Shown here: positions 41,170-49,689 of the stretch, piece after piece
How the letters are laid out: each line of letters begins with the position of its first letter
Position numbering within the stretch: the stretch's first letter is position 1
DNA from: Cladopsammia gracilis
Taxonomy: Eukaryota > Cnidaria > Anthozoa > Scleractinia > Dendrophylliidae
DNA length: 64,000 nucleotides
Assembly (NCBI GenBank): GCA_022457155.1
Contig: JAJGOT010000363.1
Coordinates: 712,501-776,500 of the forward strand
Reading direction: 5' to 3'
Notes under the pieces: generated by a model
The model's input: only the letters and a program-made list of their open reading frames with translations
What the model was told of the DNA's origin: nothing
Databases searched by the model: none
Position numbers and translations under genes: made by a program

Positions 41170-42116
41170 GTGAAGGCCAGTGGACTCAAAATCTGGCAAA
41201 CGAATTACACCGGCCAATCAGGCGGCGCTTTCCAAAACGACGAGTCATTTCATATGGGATTGACAACATCTGGGCGGCTGATCTGGTCGAGATGGGGAAA
41301 TTTTCGAGGTGGAATAAAGGGATCAGATATCTCCTGATGGTGATTGATGTTTTCTCAAAGTTCGGTTGGATTCGCCCCCTGAAAGACAAGCGAGGTCAAA
41401 CAGTGGCTGATGCTTTCCGAGACATATTCAAGGGGCGAAAACCGAAGATGCTTTGGACTGACAAAGGGTCTGAATTTTTCAATGGAACTATGAAGGGCCT
41501 CCTGAGCGAGAATGGGGTAAAATTGTATACAACGAAAAATGAAGAGAAATCATCTGTTGTTGAGCGCTGGAACAGATCTTTCAAGGAGAAACTCTTTAAA
41601 ATGTTTTCTGCTAACAACAATACAATATACTGGGACAAACTGGGCAAATTAGCGGATGAATATAACCACCGTTTTCATTCGAGCATTCGGATGACTCCCG
41701 CAGAGGCGAGCAAACAGGAAAATGAGAATAAGGTTTTCGCTAATTTATACGGAGATTTAATTTATGCTAAACACAACCCGGCAAAATTCAGGGTTGGCGA
41801 CAGAGTCCGAATTTCTAAGTTTAAACGAAAGATATTTGACAAAGGTTTCACGCCGAACTGGACAGAGGAGATATTTGTGATTGACGAAATAAAGAATACA
41901 AACCCTGTAACGTATAAATTAGTCGATCTATTGGGAGAATCAATCACCGGATCATTTTACGAGGCGGAACTTCAAAGAACAACGCAAGATGTGTTTCGAA
42001 TTGAAAAGGTTATTCGCCGCGATAATAAGCGAAAACTCGCGCTTGTAAAATGGAAAAGTTATTCTGACAAATTTAATTCTTGGGTTCCACTGAGTGATGT
42101 GGAAAAGCTTGGCTAA
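41085..42116 (+). CDS. Retroviral-type integrase with chromodomain
   Basis: 343 residues if it starts at ATG 41085; the conserved part begins near RFPKRRVISYGIDNIWAADL. Catalytic triad: D in WAADLV, D in LWTDKGSEFF, E in SSVVERWNR, with 33 residues between the last two, as in Mavericks. Then the YNHRFHSSIRMTPAEA segment, an SH3-like DNA-binding part (FRVGDRVRISKFKRK), and a C-terminal chromodomain (FRIEKVIRRDNKRKLALVKW, then WVPLSDV). It catalyses integration with a 6-bp duplication, and the TCAAAT duplication is seen. Intact. Confidence 0.93.
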   Translation: MGSCLSEKHNSSKTETWARRSKKREKILSEGQWTQNLANELHRPIRRRFPKRRVISYGIDNIWAADLVEMGKFSRWNKGIRYLLMVIDVFSKFGWIRPLKDKRGQTVADAFRDIFKGRKPKMLWTDKGSEFFNGTMKGLLSENGVKLYTTKNEEKSSVVERWNRSFKEKLFKMFSANNNTIYWDKLGKLADEYNHRFHSSIRMTPAEASKQENENKVFANLYGDLIYAKHNPAKFRVGDRVRISKFKRKIFDKGFTPNWTEEIFVIDEIKNTNPVTYKLVDLLGESITGSFYEAELQRTTQDVFRIEKVIRRDNKRKLALVKWKSYSDKFNSWVPLSDVEKLG

Positions 42117-42165
42117 AAAAGTCAATCATTGAAATTAAAAATATTTAATGTTTTCTTCTAAAATA

Positions 42166-42468
42166 ATGAATGTCGAACACCGATTTGTTGTGGAGGAACG
42201 CAATTTTCTAATTAATATCGGCCTTAGCGAGCCTTATGGGTTTCATCGCTGGGATGAAGACCAACTTTCTGAGAATTATGAAAAAACGAAAGAGATTGAA
42301 ACAGCAACGATGAATTATTTCAACTCAATTCTCCAAAGACAACCAGTGACATCTTATTTGGAAGAAATCAAAAGAACATGCGAGAATCTTCTCACAATCA
42401 AAAAATATAAACAAGCATGTGAAGATGTGATGCATTTCAAAACTTATCTCAAAAAAATAAGTGGCTAA
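42166..42468 (+). CDS. Small hypothetical protein
   Basis: About 100 residues from ATG 42166 (an ATG at 42148 is also in frame). Helical and charged: MNVEHRFVVEERNFLINIGL and SYLEEIKRTCENLLTIKKYK. No family recognised. Last gene of the rightward virion block; the noncoding module copy 2 follows. Confidence 0.5.
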   Translation: MNVEHRFVVEERNFLINIGLSEPYGFHRWDEDQLSENYEKTKEIETATMNYFNSILQRQPVTSYLEEIKRTCENLLTIKKYKQACEDVMHFKTYLKKISG

Positions 42469-42960
42469 GGTTCCGCTGAAAAACCTGGGAAAATCACCGG
42501 GGGTTGAATCTCTTTCCTCGGATTTCAGCGGAATTTCTTTCCCTGATTTCAGCGAAAGATTTTGTCAGCGGATGATTTTTGTCAATTCGAGATTTCTCAG
42601 GACGAAATATTTTTTCCTTTGTTTCGTTTGAATGAAAAAAATATATTGAATAGAGATATCTCCAGATTGACAAAATAATATTTCATTTTGTCCCCGAGTT
42701 TTATGCTGGAAACACCATAAAACTCAACACCCACATGTTCCGATATGACAAATACGTAATTTAATATGATGAAACATACAATTTTTTATAAAACCAGAAT
42801 TTTTCGGGGATTGACGAAAAATGTCAATCCCGCCATTGACATTTTTCTTCTCCTGATTTCGAACACAAATGAAAATCGGATTTCAACAAAAAGCGAATTT
42901 GAGCAGATTTTTCAGCGGGCGACAGATTTTTGTCACCCAACGCGTAAGGCAAAATTTTCA
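42469..42960. promoter_or_regulatory. Noncoding module, copy 2 (42531-42874)
   Basis: Direct duplicate of 30793-31140. Here the hairpin is perfect: GGGATTGAC (42807-42815), loop GAAAAAT, GTCAATCCC (42823-42831). GATTTCAGCG occurs at 42521 and 42549. No coding frame. It lies between the end of the rightward genes and the leftward right-end genes. Confidence 0.6.
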
Positions 42961-42962
42961 TT

Positions 42963-43260
42963 TCTTCCCCGAAAAACTGGCTAACGCGTTAGCCACAAAA
43001 TTGATCCAATTTCTTCCCCCGAAAAACTGGCTAACGCGTTAGCTAATTTATTCCCCCGAAAAACTGGCGAAATAATATGCCTTCCACTCTTGTTTATCAC
43101 TCGGTTCCAGGACACGCCGATATTGGTTCAGTTTCCCACGCGTGGGAATATTTATTGTCTCATCACCTTTTATGGCAACCATCAAAGAGTTAGCATTTGG
43201 ATTAAAAATAACATCTACACAATGGAACAAAGATTGTTTCCCACGCGTGGGAATCTTTAT
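42963..43260. promoter_or_regulatory. Palindrome cluster around ACGCGT
   Basis: Three copies of CCCCGAAAAACTGG (42967, 43016, 43054 region). Two are followed by the palindrome GGCTAACGCGTTAGCC (42979-42994; shortened at 43030-43043). Then two exact 16-bp palindromes TTCCCACGCGTGGGAA (43133-43148 and 43238-43253), 105 bp apart, each followed by T(A/C)TTTATTGT. ACGCGT is the centre of all four. Probably protein-binding or replication sites. Confidence 0.7.
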
Positions 43261-43296
43261 TGTGAGGAAAAATGCCGATTTTTGATTGGCCGCCAT
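43048..43296 (-). CDS. Possible small ORF across the palindromes
   Basis: 82 codons from ATG 43296. The two long palindromes each encode IPTRGK in this frame, 35 codons apart; between them is VDVIFNPNANSLMVAIKGDE, which looks protein-like. The opposite strand is also open because the palindromes read similarly, so coding status is uncertain. No family recognised. Confidence 0.3.
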   Translation of the reverse strand: MAANQKSAFFLTIKIPTRGKQSLFHCVDVIFNPNANSLMVAIKGDETINIPTRGKLNQYRRVLEPSDKQEWKAYYFASFSGE

Positions 43297-43391
43297 ATGT
43301 CAACCTGGCAGCTGGGCAATTCGAAATGTCAGAATATGAATGTTTCACATTAATATTCACAAAGTCTGTTATTTCAAAACACCGCTTCGCT

Positions 43392-43727
43392 TCACTTCGC
43401 TTCGTTCGCTTTACTTTCTTGCAATTCCCGGTAGATTTCCCAGAGAAGGCCACTTTGCTTTTGGAGTGCATTTTTGAGAATTTTATGTTCCTCTTGGAGA
43501 TTCACAAATGACTCAAAGAGAAGTTCAATTGAGTCTTCGATTTCGTCGCTTCGCTCAGCTTCCTCCATCTCCGAATCAGAGACAATGAATTCATCATCCG
43601 ATGTTGTCGGAGTCTCATCCGCGCTTCTTGTTTCTTCCTCTGAGCAGGAGAGACAATTTTCATGGTCACTGGCTTCGCTCGCTTCGCTTCGCTCGGCTTC
43701 ATTGGAAAATGCTTTTTCAAGATCCAT
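43392..43727 (-). CDS. Acidic LxCxE-motif protein (E1A/oncoid-like candidate)
   Basis: 111 residues from ATG 43727. Residues 26-30 are LSCSE (43638-43652), followed by EETRSADETPTTSDDEF: an LxCxE retinoblastoma-binding motif with a downstream acidic/serine tract, as in small-DNA-virus proteins that push cells into S phase. The C-terminal half is a coiled-coil-like segment (EDSIELLFESFVNLQEEHKI and on). Adintoviruses have been reported to code for LxCxE proteins (family knowledge). Ser/Glu/Ala repeats are coded by GCTTCGCTC tracts. It overlaps the upstream gene by 11 nt. Function inferred from the motif only. Confidence 0.6.
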   Translation of the reverse strand: MDLEKAFSNEAERSEASEASDHENCLSCSEEETRSADETPTTSDDEFIVSDSEMEEAERSDEIEDSIELLFESFVNLQEEHKILKNALQKQSGLLWEIYRELQESKANEAK

Positions 43728-44277
43728 TTTCTTTCCAATGACATTTTTTGAAGATTGTTTGAATTATTTTTTCTTGTTTCCCCCGTCTTGATGGGAGAAT
43801 AAGCAGTTTGAAATCATCTTCATTTGGATTGAAACCGTTCTTCTTCAACAGGGCGAAAAGAACTTGGTGGCAATTGAGAAACTTTTTTCTGTTGAGATGA
43901 AGGTCATCATATGCCAGTGAAAAATATTTAAAATCGTCGATGAGGAACTTTTCCAGGTGTTCATAGTCATTGCCGTCGTGATCTATTATGTGATTAAAAA
44001 TTGAGTGATCGTTGCCATTGACTTTTTTCCACTTGGAAGCTTTGACGAAATCCCTGACTTTTTTTCTTGTGATTTCGTCACGGGGAATTTGGGAGAGAAT
44101 TTGTTCTTGATAAAATTCGAGATCTTTGAGTGGAATTTGATTTTTCCCCTGATTCTTGCGGATAATATTTTTGAAATGTTCAAGTCTGGGATTTTTGTGA
44201 GAATGGCATGTTGTGATGGTTTCTCGAACAAGTTCAGGAGTGTCATCATAAATTTCTTCTTCTTCGGAATCAGACAT
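43717..44277 (-). CDS. Possible VLTF3-like late transcription factor
   Basis: 186 residues from ATG 44277 (MSDSEEEEIYDD); an in-frame ATG at 44334 is an alternative. After an acidic start it has QIPRDEITRKKVRDFVKASK, a central helical part, then YDDLHLNRKKFLNCHQVLFA with LLKKNGF and a terminal IIQTIFKKCHW. The order IP-x-x-x-I...K, NRKxFLxxxxVLxxLL and a late IxxxIF resembles the pox/NCLDV VLTF3 family present in some related elements. I saw no zinc cluster, so the call is tentative. First gene of the right-end leftward unit, starting about 90 bp from the terminal palindrome. Confidence 0.4.
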   Translation of the reverse strand: MSDSEEEEIYDDTPELVRETITTCHSHKNPRLEHFKNIIRKNQGKNQIPLKDLEFYQEQILSQIPRDEITRKKVRDFVKASKWKKVNGNDHSIFNHIIDHDGNDYEHLEKFLIDDFKYFSLAYDDLHLNRKKFLNCHQVLFALLKKNGFNPNEDDFKLLILPSRRGKQEKIIQTIFKKCHWKENGS

Positions 44278-44369
44278 TTTCTTTTCCGGAGAGAATTTTG
44301 TCGCCGCCGGGATTTTTTGGGAGAGAATTTCCATCCTGTTCCGGAAGAAGGGAAAAACCTGCTGAATTT

Positions 44370-44604
44370 AGTAGAAGTGTATAGAGAGTACTGGCTCACT
44401 CCTGTTTCACGCTGGTTTGAAGCGTTTCTCATTGCCCCCTGATCAGAAACCTTTCTCACCAATTTGAACGTGTTTCTCCATCCCCAATTGACAGCAATGA
44501 GAACCGCTTCAAACCAGCGAGAAACAGAAGTGAGAAAACAAATGAGAAACGCTTGAGACCAGCGTGAAACAGGAGTGAGCCAGTCCTCTCTATACACTTC
44601 TACT
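44370..44604. repeat. Right terminal palindrome of the Maverick
   Basis: Same 235-bp sequence as 25166-25400, in the SAME orientation and with no difference I could find. Because the outer and inner arms are near mirror images, the ends still look inverted over the outer 64 bp, but the asymmetric centre is direct. The adjoining AAATTCAGCAG is inverted relative to the left end, as expected. Confidence 0.9.
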
Positions 44605-44610
44605 TCAAAT

Positions 44611-46640
44611 ACCTGTGCAATAAGCTTTCGAACCCGACGTCGTTTTGGAGGAAATTTGGATGATTTTCGGCCTAGATATTGCAGAGCGAATGTCTCGGAT
44701 TGCAGCCGTGAATGACTTGTTGTATTTTATTATGTTTTGGACCCCAAGAAAACGCAACAGCGACAGATTCCCGAGAGACATTCTGTGGTGTGTCTTAAAG
44801 CTTGGCTTCGATAGATTGAAAATCGCGGTGAACAAACTTGAGATTATGGCGAGGTTCGAGCTTCGACATATCTATCGACAGTTGGATACGTTGTATTCAG
44901 CCTTCCGCCATACTTTCCTTTTGGTGAAATTCATTGTGTAAAGTTTTTAACAGCCGAAGTGAAAGATAAATTTACAAGCTGAAGATCAGATTTTTTATAT
45001 TCCAATTAGCGTTTTATCCATATTTTATAACTCGATTTTGACAAATTATGTAGCGTCTTTAGATTTTTCGTTATTTCCTATCAAATATGTTATCTTTGAT
45101 ACTTTTGTCAGTGGTTTGTAAGGCTTTGACTGGATCTGAAGTTGCAAATTGACATCGTTCCGAGTGAAAGGTATGGAATTCATTTTTGCTATAGATTTTC
45201 TAACTAAAATAGCGCTGAAATGTTGTTGAATGATGCTCGATTTTGGCAAACTGAAAAACGGCAGTAATTGTTCTTACATTTTCCGTAATTCCATCGCTTC
45301 TCATATATATATTGCTTTGTAATTTCGTACGCCATTTTTATTATCGATTGGGAAAAGCCGCTACTGACATGCGGGCTCAAATGTCCGAAATTTCCGGCCA
45401 TGAATTAATATAAGATTCTATCTTTATTCATGACGTTTTAGAGGTCTTGCTGCGTTTTGACAGAAACATGCTTGTAAGATGAAGCTTTGAAACATAAAAA
45501 TCGCTTTATGAAGTATCTAACATTAGATACAGCACAATAACAGAAAAAGTGAGCCGCTTAGATATCTGCAAAACAATAAATTTACATTTTCGTTGGTTAG
45601 TGTACGACTGCCCAGTGCGGTACTAGTAGGAAAATCAACTCAGTTCGGAAATTTTGTGTATTCAAGCTAAGCGAAATATAGCGATTCGGTAATTATCATT
45701 GTAGTCACTACATTCAGAAGTCGCTCAGAACAATAACACCCCAATCTAGATACAAATATAGGCATTTTTGCGGCTTTCTATAACTATTGAACTTGGAGTT
45801 CGGTGTAACGCATAGTTCGTTTTTAAGACGGCTATGGCTAAATGTGGATTCCCACTATCCGGTAAGTTTTTACCTGTGTAATTCCGGCTCCCACAAAGGA
45901 AATAGAAAGCGATATTATTGCTGACAGCAAGAAAGCTGAGCTTATGTAATAGCGGAATAATTTTGCGTTAGGAACAATTTATGTAAATAAATTGTGTAAC
46001 TGAAAGGCTCACACAAAAATTGTATTTAGCTTTAATCATCGTTAGAATCTTTTAATATTAACACAGCAGAACAAAGAAAAAAAGCTATCATTCAGCAAAT
46101 TTTTGAGAATCGTGCGCGGCGATAATCGCAAAATAGAGCAAAATAACCTTTCACAAAGTCAAATATAAATTAACTTTACCAGGCATAGTTTACAAAGCTA
46201 ACCTTTTTTTCCAATTTTAAATGTTTTCGAATAATCAGATACATCTTTGCTCCAAGTTGTTTGTGCATTCTTCTCATTGACTAATTCCAGTTTTAAGTGC
46301 ATTTTTCACTGTTTGAAGAACCGGCATAGGGAAGCGCCAAAAGTTTGACTCTCAAATCGCTTTCCGTAGGCTGTTTAACTCGCTGAATGTCGAAAGCATC
46401 CATCGATGCACTCGCGGGAAGAATGACCCAATTTTAAACCTCCTAAAATGTCAAAAAAGCAATCCAACCCATCAAAGAAAGACAGGCCGACCTCCACAGG
46501 AGTCTGTACACAATCTGATAAAGTACAAATCAAATACGATGACGGCCAGTTTGAAGCAGGCCAATGATGTCACTTCATAGTAAATAGACCTTACGAATAT
46601 TTGAACATCCAGCTCACTCTGGCTTGTCAATTACATTTTT
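44611..46640. other. Intron sequence right of the Maverick
   Basis: AT-rich, no supported gene or repeat. Begins directly after the TCAAAT duplication. Confidence 0.5.
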
Positions 46641-46970
46641 AAGGTGGCTCCCAACAGTTTCCAGCACTTTCCAAGACTTAGATTTTGATGGGTCATTAAA
46701 ACCACTTTTTATCAGTTGATGCTACAATCATGATATCAGACGAATGCCAAATGATTGGTTTACACGTTGTTATTATTTTTGTGACACAATATGATACTAT
46801 AGCAACAATATAACGTGCTGAAAACACCGTTAATTTTAGCTTTAAGTGTTAATAACTTAAAAATGACTCGGTGAACCTCAATTTTTTATTGTCGAATTTT
46901 GATCAGTAGGATAAGATGAAACTTTGGGCAAAGTTTAGAAACTTCTGTAGGTGGGGTTCAGAGCCACCTT
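46641..46970. mobile_element. Small MITE, AAGGTGGCTC termini
   Basis: AAGGTGGCTC (46641-46650) and GAGCCACCTT (46961-46970) frame 330 bp of noncoding AT-rich DNA. The termini are exact inverted repeats of 10 bp. Target duplication not clear. Confidence 0.65.
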
Positions 46971-47421
46971 AAATTTTCCGTACACTCAGAGAACGTAGAA
47001 ATCGGAAAACTAGGGTCTCCGCTTCAGGCACCACCTTTCCCCTTAGCGTGTTCCCCTCAGGCGCGTCCTCGAAATTTCGCCCGATAAAAAAAATTCGCCC
47101 ATAAATAAACCGCCACCTGCTATGCAGGATAGGAAAATCACCTTACACAGCAGACATTGAAGGGGAACTAGCGATAGACCTGTTCAACTAGTTAAAGAAC
47201 AACAAAAAAGGATAGAAAAGGAAAAAGGAACCGTAAAAAAATAGAGTCGAGCGCTGGTTTAGCTTTTTCTCGTTGTCTAAAGTTTGCGTCAGTCTAGTAG
47301 TGGGTAGGTCGACTGGCAGTGTATGCTTTGTTGCTCGGCTGGCTTGTTTTATGTTAGGATGAATGGCTTGCTAGGTGGATGGCTGGATGGATGACTGGTT
47401 GGTTTGTTGGTCACAAGATGG

Positions 47422-47580
47422 TCGACTTATGTAGACAGGCATACAGACAGACAGGCAGACATGCATACAGACAGACAGGCAGGCAGGCAGACGGACGGAG
47501 AGACAGGCAGACTGACAGACAGGCAGAAAGACAGACAGGCAGACAGACAGACAGACAGAAAGACAGACTGACTGACTGGC
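47422..47580. repeat. (CAGA/GGCA)n microsatellite
   Basis: About 160 bp of ACAGACAGGCAGAC-type tetranucleotides. Open frames across it are repeat artefacts. Confidence 0.95.
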
Positions 47581-47749
47581 TTCTTTAAGCATTACTAGTT
47601 TATTAACAATACAACGCAAAATGAAAAAAAAAAAGGTTTTGGGAGTATCAAACACCCGTATGTTCAAAATACGGATACATTATTTATACATTGGACAAAT
47701 GAAGCCGATACCCTACGTTCGTGTGCACTTCACTATTCGAATAACCAAG

Positions 47750-47979
47750 CTCTCAACCATTTTTTCACCAGAAAAATACTGTGATTACTGCATGTCCCCT
47801 GTCGTCATATTTCTAAAGGAGAAACTCAGCCAGTTTTACTTTATTGTGATTCACTGCATTGTTTGCTACTACCCTCCTAACGCTCCACCGGCGGCAGCCG
47901 AATACGTGCTATTTGTCTTCTTCTGTGGAATGGTACTCAGTGAATACCAACAATACAGAACATCATCAAAGTACTTCAA
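47750..47979 (+). CDS. Host TRP-type channel, S2/S3 exon
   Basis: The 3' border is TTCAA|GTAAGA at 47979, leaving two bases of a codon that the next exon completes. The product contains CDYCMSPVVIFLKEKLSQFY, then FIVIHCIVCYYPPNAPPAAA and EYVLFVFFCGMVLSEYQQYR: the TRPC-type S2 and S3 helices with the SP-x-x-x-F motif in front. The 5' border is uncertain; AACCAAG|CTC at 47750 gives the phase 0 needed by the upstream exon, but its pyrimidine tract is weak. Confidence 0.75.
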
Positions 47980-48372
47980 GTAAGATAATTACGTTTATAA
48001 AATGTAACTGTTTGCATGCAATGAATGTTTGTTTTTGCTTGACTAGTTTAAGTATCAAATGTAGTGCATCTATTGGGCAGCATTTTTAACTCGCGAATCT
48101 GAATCCGCGAAGCGTAAAACGAGTTATAGTGGTCGGGGACAAATTTCACTCGCTCGCTGGGCTGTAAACGTTTATTGGTAATAGCGCTGACCAGGGCATA
48201 AGACTTTCTCATATATTCGGATGGATTTTCTTGTTTTTTTTTTTTAATATGTGAAGGTTCAAATTACGTGGTCTCATTTATATGCAAATTCCATATACTT
48301 TTGATTCCAGACTTACCGGTTAGTTTGCGAATTTGCTTTTAATTTTAATGTTCGCTCCCAACTTTATTTTTT

Positions 48373-48537
48373 GTGTTAGATAAACACGTGTTTATCGTAG
48401 TTTAAAATCTAGGTGTGCCTGCGTGCACGTAATTGACATCACATTTTGATTACTGATATATTGTATTGTCATTTAGCGAGAGAGATCATTTTGCGAGCGA
48501 GGTCGTAGCGAGCACGCGATCTTGCACTATTGTTACC
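48373..48537 (+). repeat. Ngaro-type split repeat A1
   Basis: GTGTTAGATAAACACGTGTT through CTTGCACTATTGTTACC, 165 bp, repeated at 52383-52547 (A2) with one visible difference (AAAATCTAGG / AAAACCTAGG). Opens the element. Confidence 0.9.
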
Positions 48538-48579
48538 TCGATTCGGTATTCTGTGTTCTGTTTACTGTGTTATCCGGAG

Positions 48580-49566
48580 ATGGCAGAAGAATTCGATTTT
48601 TCAAAGTGGGCTGAAGCTAATGGTATAACGACGAAGACCGCTGATATCCTAAAAGAACAGGACCTGCACGTCTCCGAAGCGCTTGCTTTGTTAACAACAA
48701 GTGACATCGCCGAGCTGAACCTCACGAAAGGGCAGACAAAGCTCCTAGAAAAAGCGGTATTGGCACTCCAACCAAAAGAGAAACCCCATAGCAAAGGGCT
48801 ACCTTCCACGCCCATTACTACGACCAGTCTGGCAAAAAACCAAGGCCTGGAGGAGTTACTCCAGAAACTTGACGATGGCGGTGGGCTTGACGCTCTGATA
48901 GCTTGTGGAGGGCTCGATGAACATCAGCTCAATACACACCTTAATACGAGTTTACCAGCCGAGACAACGACTGATTTCTCCAGGGTTGACCTCAATCCTC
49001 ATGTCTACCTCGGGAAGCCGAGTACAGGTACAAAAAAGGAAGATAAACCTCTCCTTATCCCTGATTTTATTTATTTATATGCAGGGATTGCCGAGCCTGA
49101 GGAGCAAGAGATAGGCTCGGGTGGCGGAGCGCAGGTAATTGTGCGAGCTTACAAGAAAAAGTCACCGCCTCTGGAGTCTATTTCCCTCTCTCAATGGATG
49201 GGGGCAAGTGTCAAAATCTTAAATGTGCTGCTCAGCCAGAAGCAAATGCACACAACAGCAGTCCAGGATTACCTAGCCTATATGGTTAAAATCGCGGAGT
49301 TAATTGAGGATCACACCTGGCAGTCAGTCATACTCTATGATAACGAGTACCGAAAGCTGCAACACCGACATCAGTTTCGCTGGGCCAGCGATTCCCAACA
49401 TTTGCACACCAGATTTCTTAAAAAGCGGCAGTCGTTACCCGTTAGCGGGTTATCCAAGCGCACCGGGTCCGCAGGAACGGGAACAAACACACTCCGATCT
49501 TCAGCAGAAATGCCGATTTGTCGCCTTTACAACTCCCCAGCCGGGTGTCATTGGCCTCGTTGCTAA
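48580..49566 (+). CDS. Ngaro gag-like ORF, ends at an in-frame stop in the zinc knuckle
   Basis: 328 codons from ATG 48580. The N-terminus FDFSKWAEANGITTKTADIL with the following helices looks like a SAM- or death-type bundle. The middle is LSQWMGASVKILNVLLSQKQ, typical of DIRS/Ngaro gag. It ends in a Cys cluster (ICRLYNSPAGCHWPRC) at TAA 49564-49566, while the same frame beyond the stop continues with the remaining Cys/His ligands (FQHLC and CGKMHPE). So the stop truncates a CCCH-like knuckle. Confidence 0.75.
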   Translation: MAEEFDFSKWAEANGITTKTADILKEQDLHVSEALALLTTSDIAELNLTKGQTKLLEKAVLALQPKEKPHSKGLPSTPITTTSLAKNQGLEELLQKLDDGGGLDALIACGGLDEHQLNTHLNTSLPAETTTDFSRVDLNPHVYLGKPSTGTKKEDKPLLIPDFIYLYAGIAEPEEQEIGSGGGAQVIVRAYKKKSPPLESISLSQWMGASVKILNVLLSQKQMHTTAVQDYLAYMVKIAELIEDHTWQSVILYDNEYRKLQHRHQFRWASDSQHLHTRFLKKRQSLPVSGLSKRTGSAGTGTNTLRSSAEMPICRLYNSPAGCHWPRC

Positions 49567-49689
49567 TTTCAGCATCTTTGCATTGTCCCAGGATGCGGGA
49601 AAATGCATCCCGAGTTTACCCATACTCCAAGCCTGGCCCAAGCACAGTCGCGAACTGATCGTGTTTGACAAATACCGAGAGACCTTCAC

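Larger units (their letters stand above)
25160..44610. mobile_element. Maverick/Polinton (adintovirus-type) element with TSD
   Basis: A 19,439-bp element (25166-44604) flanked by the direct 6-bp duplication TCAAAT (25160-25165 and 44605-44610), the duplication length known for Mavericks. It carries the family's defining set: protein-primed PolB, retroviral-type integrase, A32-like ATPase, adenain-like cysteine protease, major capsid protein and penton. It also has adintovirus-type extras (PLA2-domain protein, acidic LxCxE protein). Its ends are AGTAGAAG/CTTCTACT. It inserted into an intron of the TRP-type gene. Several genes have frame breaks, so autonomy of this copy is doubtful. Confidence 0.95.

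Noticed and set aside
43048..43353. Both-strand ORFs over the palindromes as certain genes
   Set aside because: The palindromes force similar peptides on both strands. Only the minus frame looks partly protein-like and it is listed with low confidence.
25166..44604. Bacteriophage or other contamination, suggested by the phage-like fibre
   Set aside because: The element has a 6-bp host-sequence duplication on both sides, a chromodomain integrase and Maverick gene content, so it is integrated in the eukaryotic DNA.
44645..44941. A 98-codon frame just right of the Maverick
   Set aside because: No recognisable motif, no splice context, outside the element boundary; kept as intron.
47371..47667. 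Open frames across the CAGA/GGCA tract
   Set aside because: Purely translated microsatellite.
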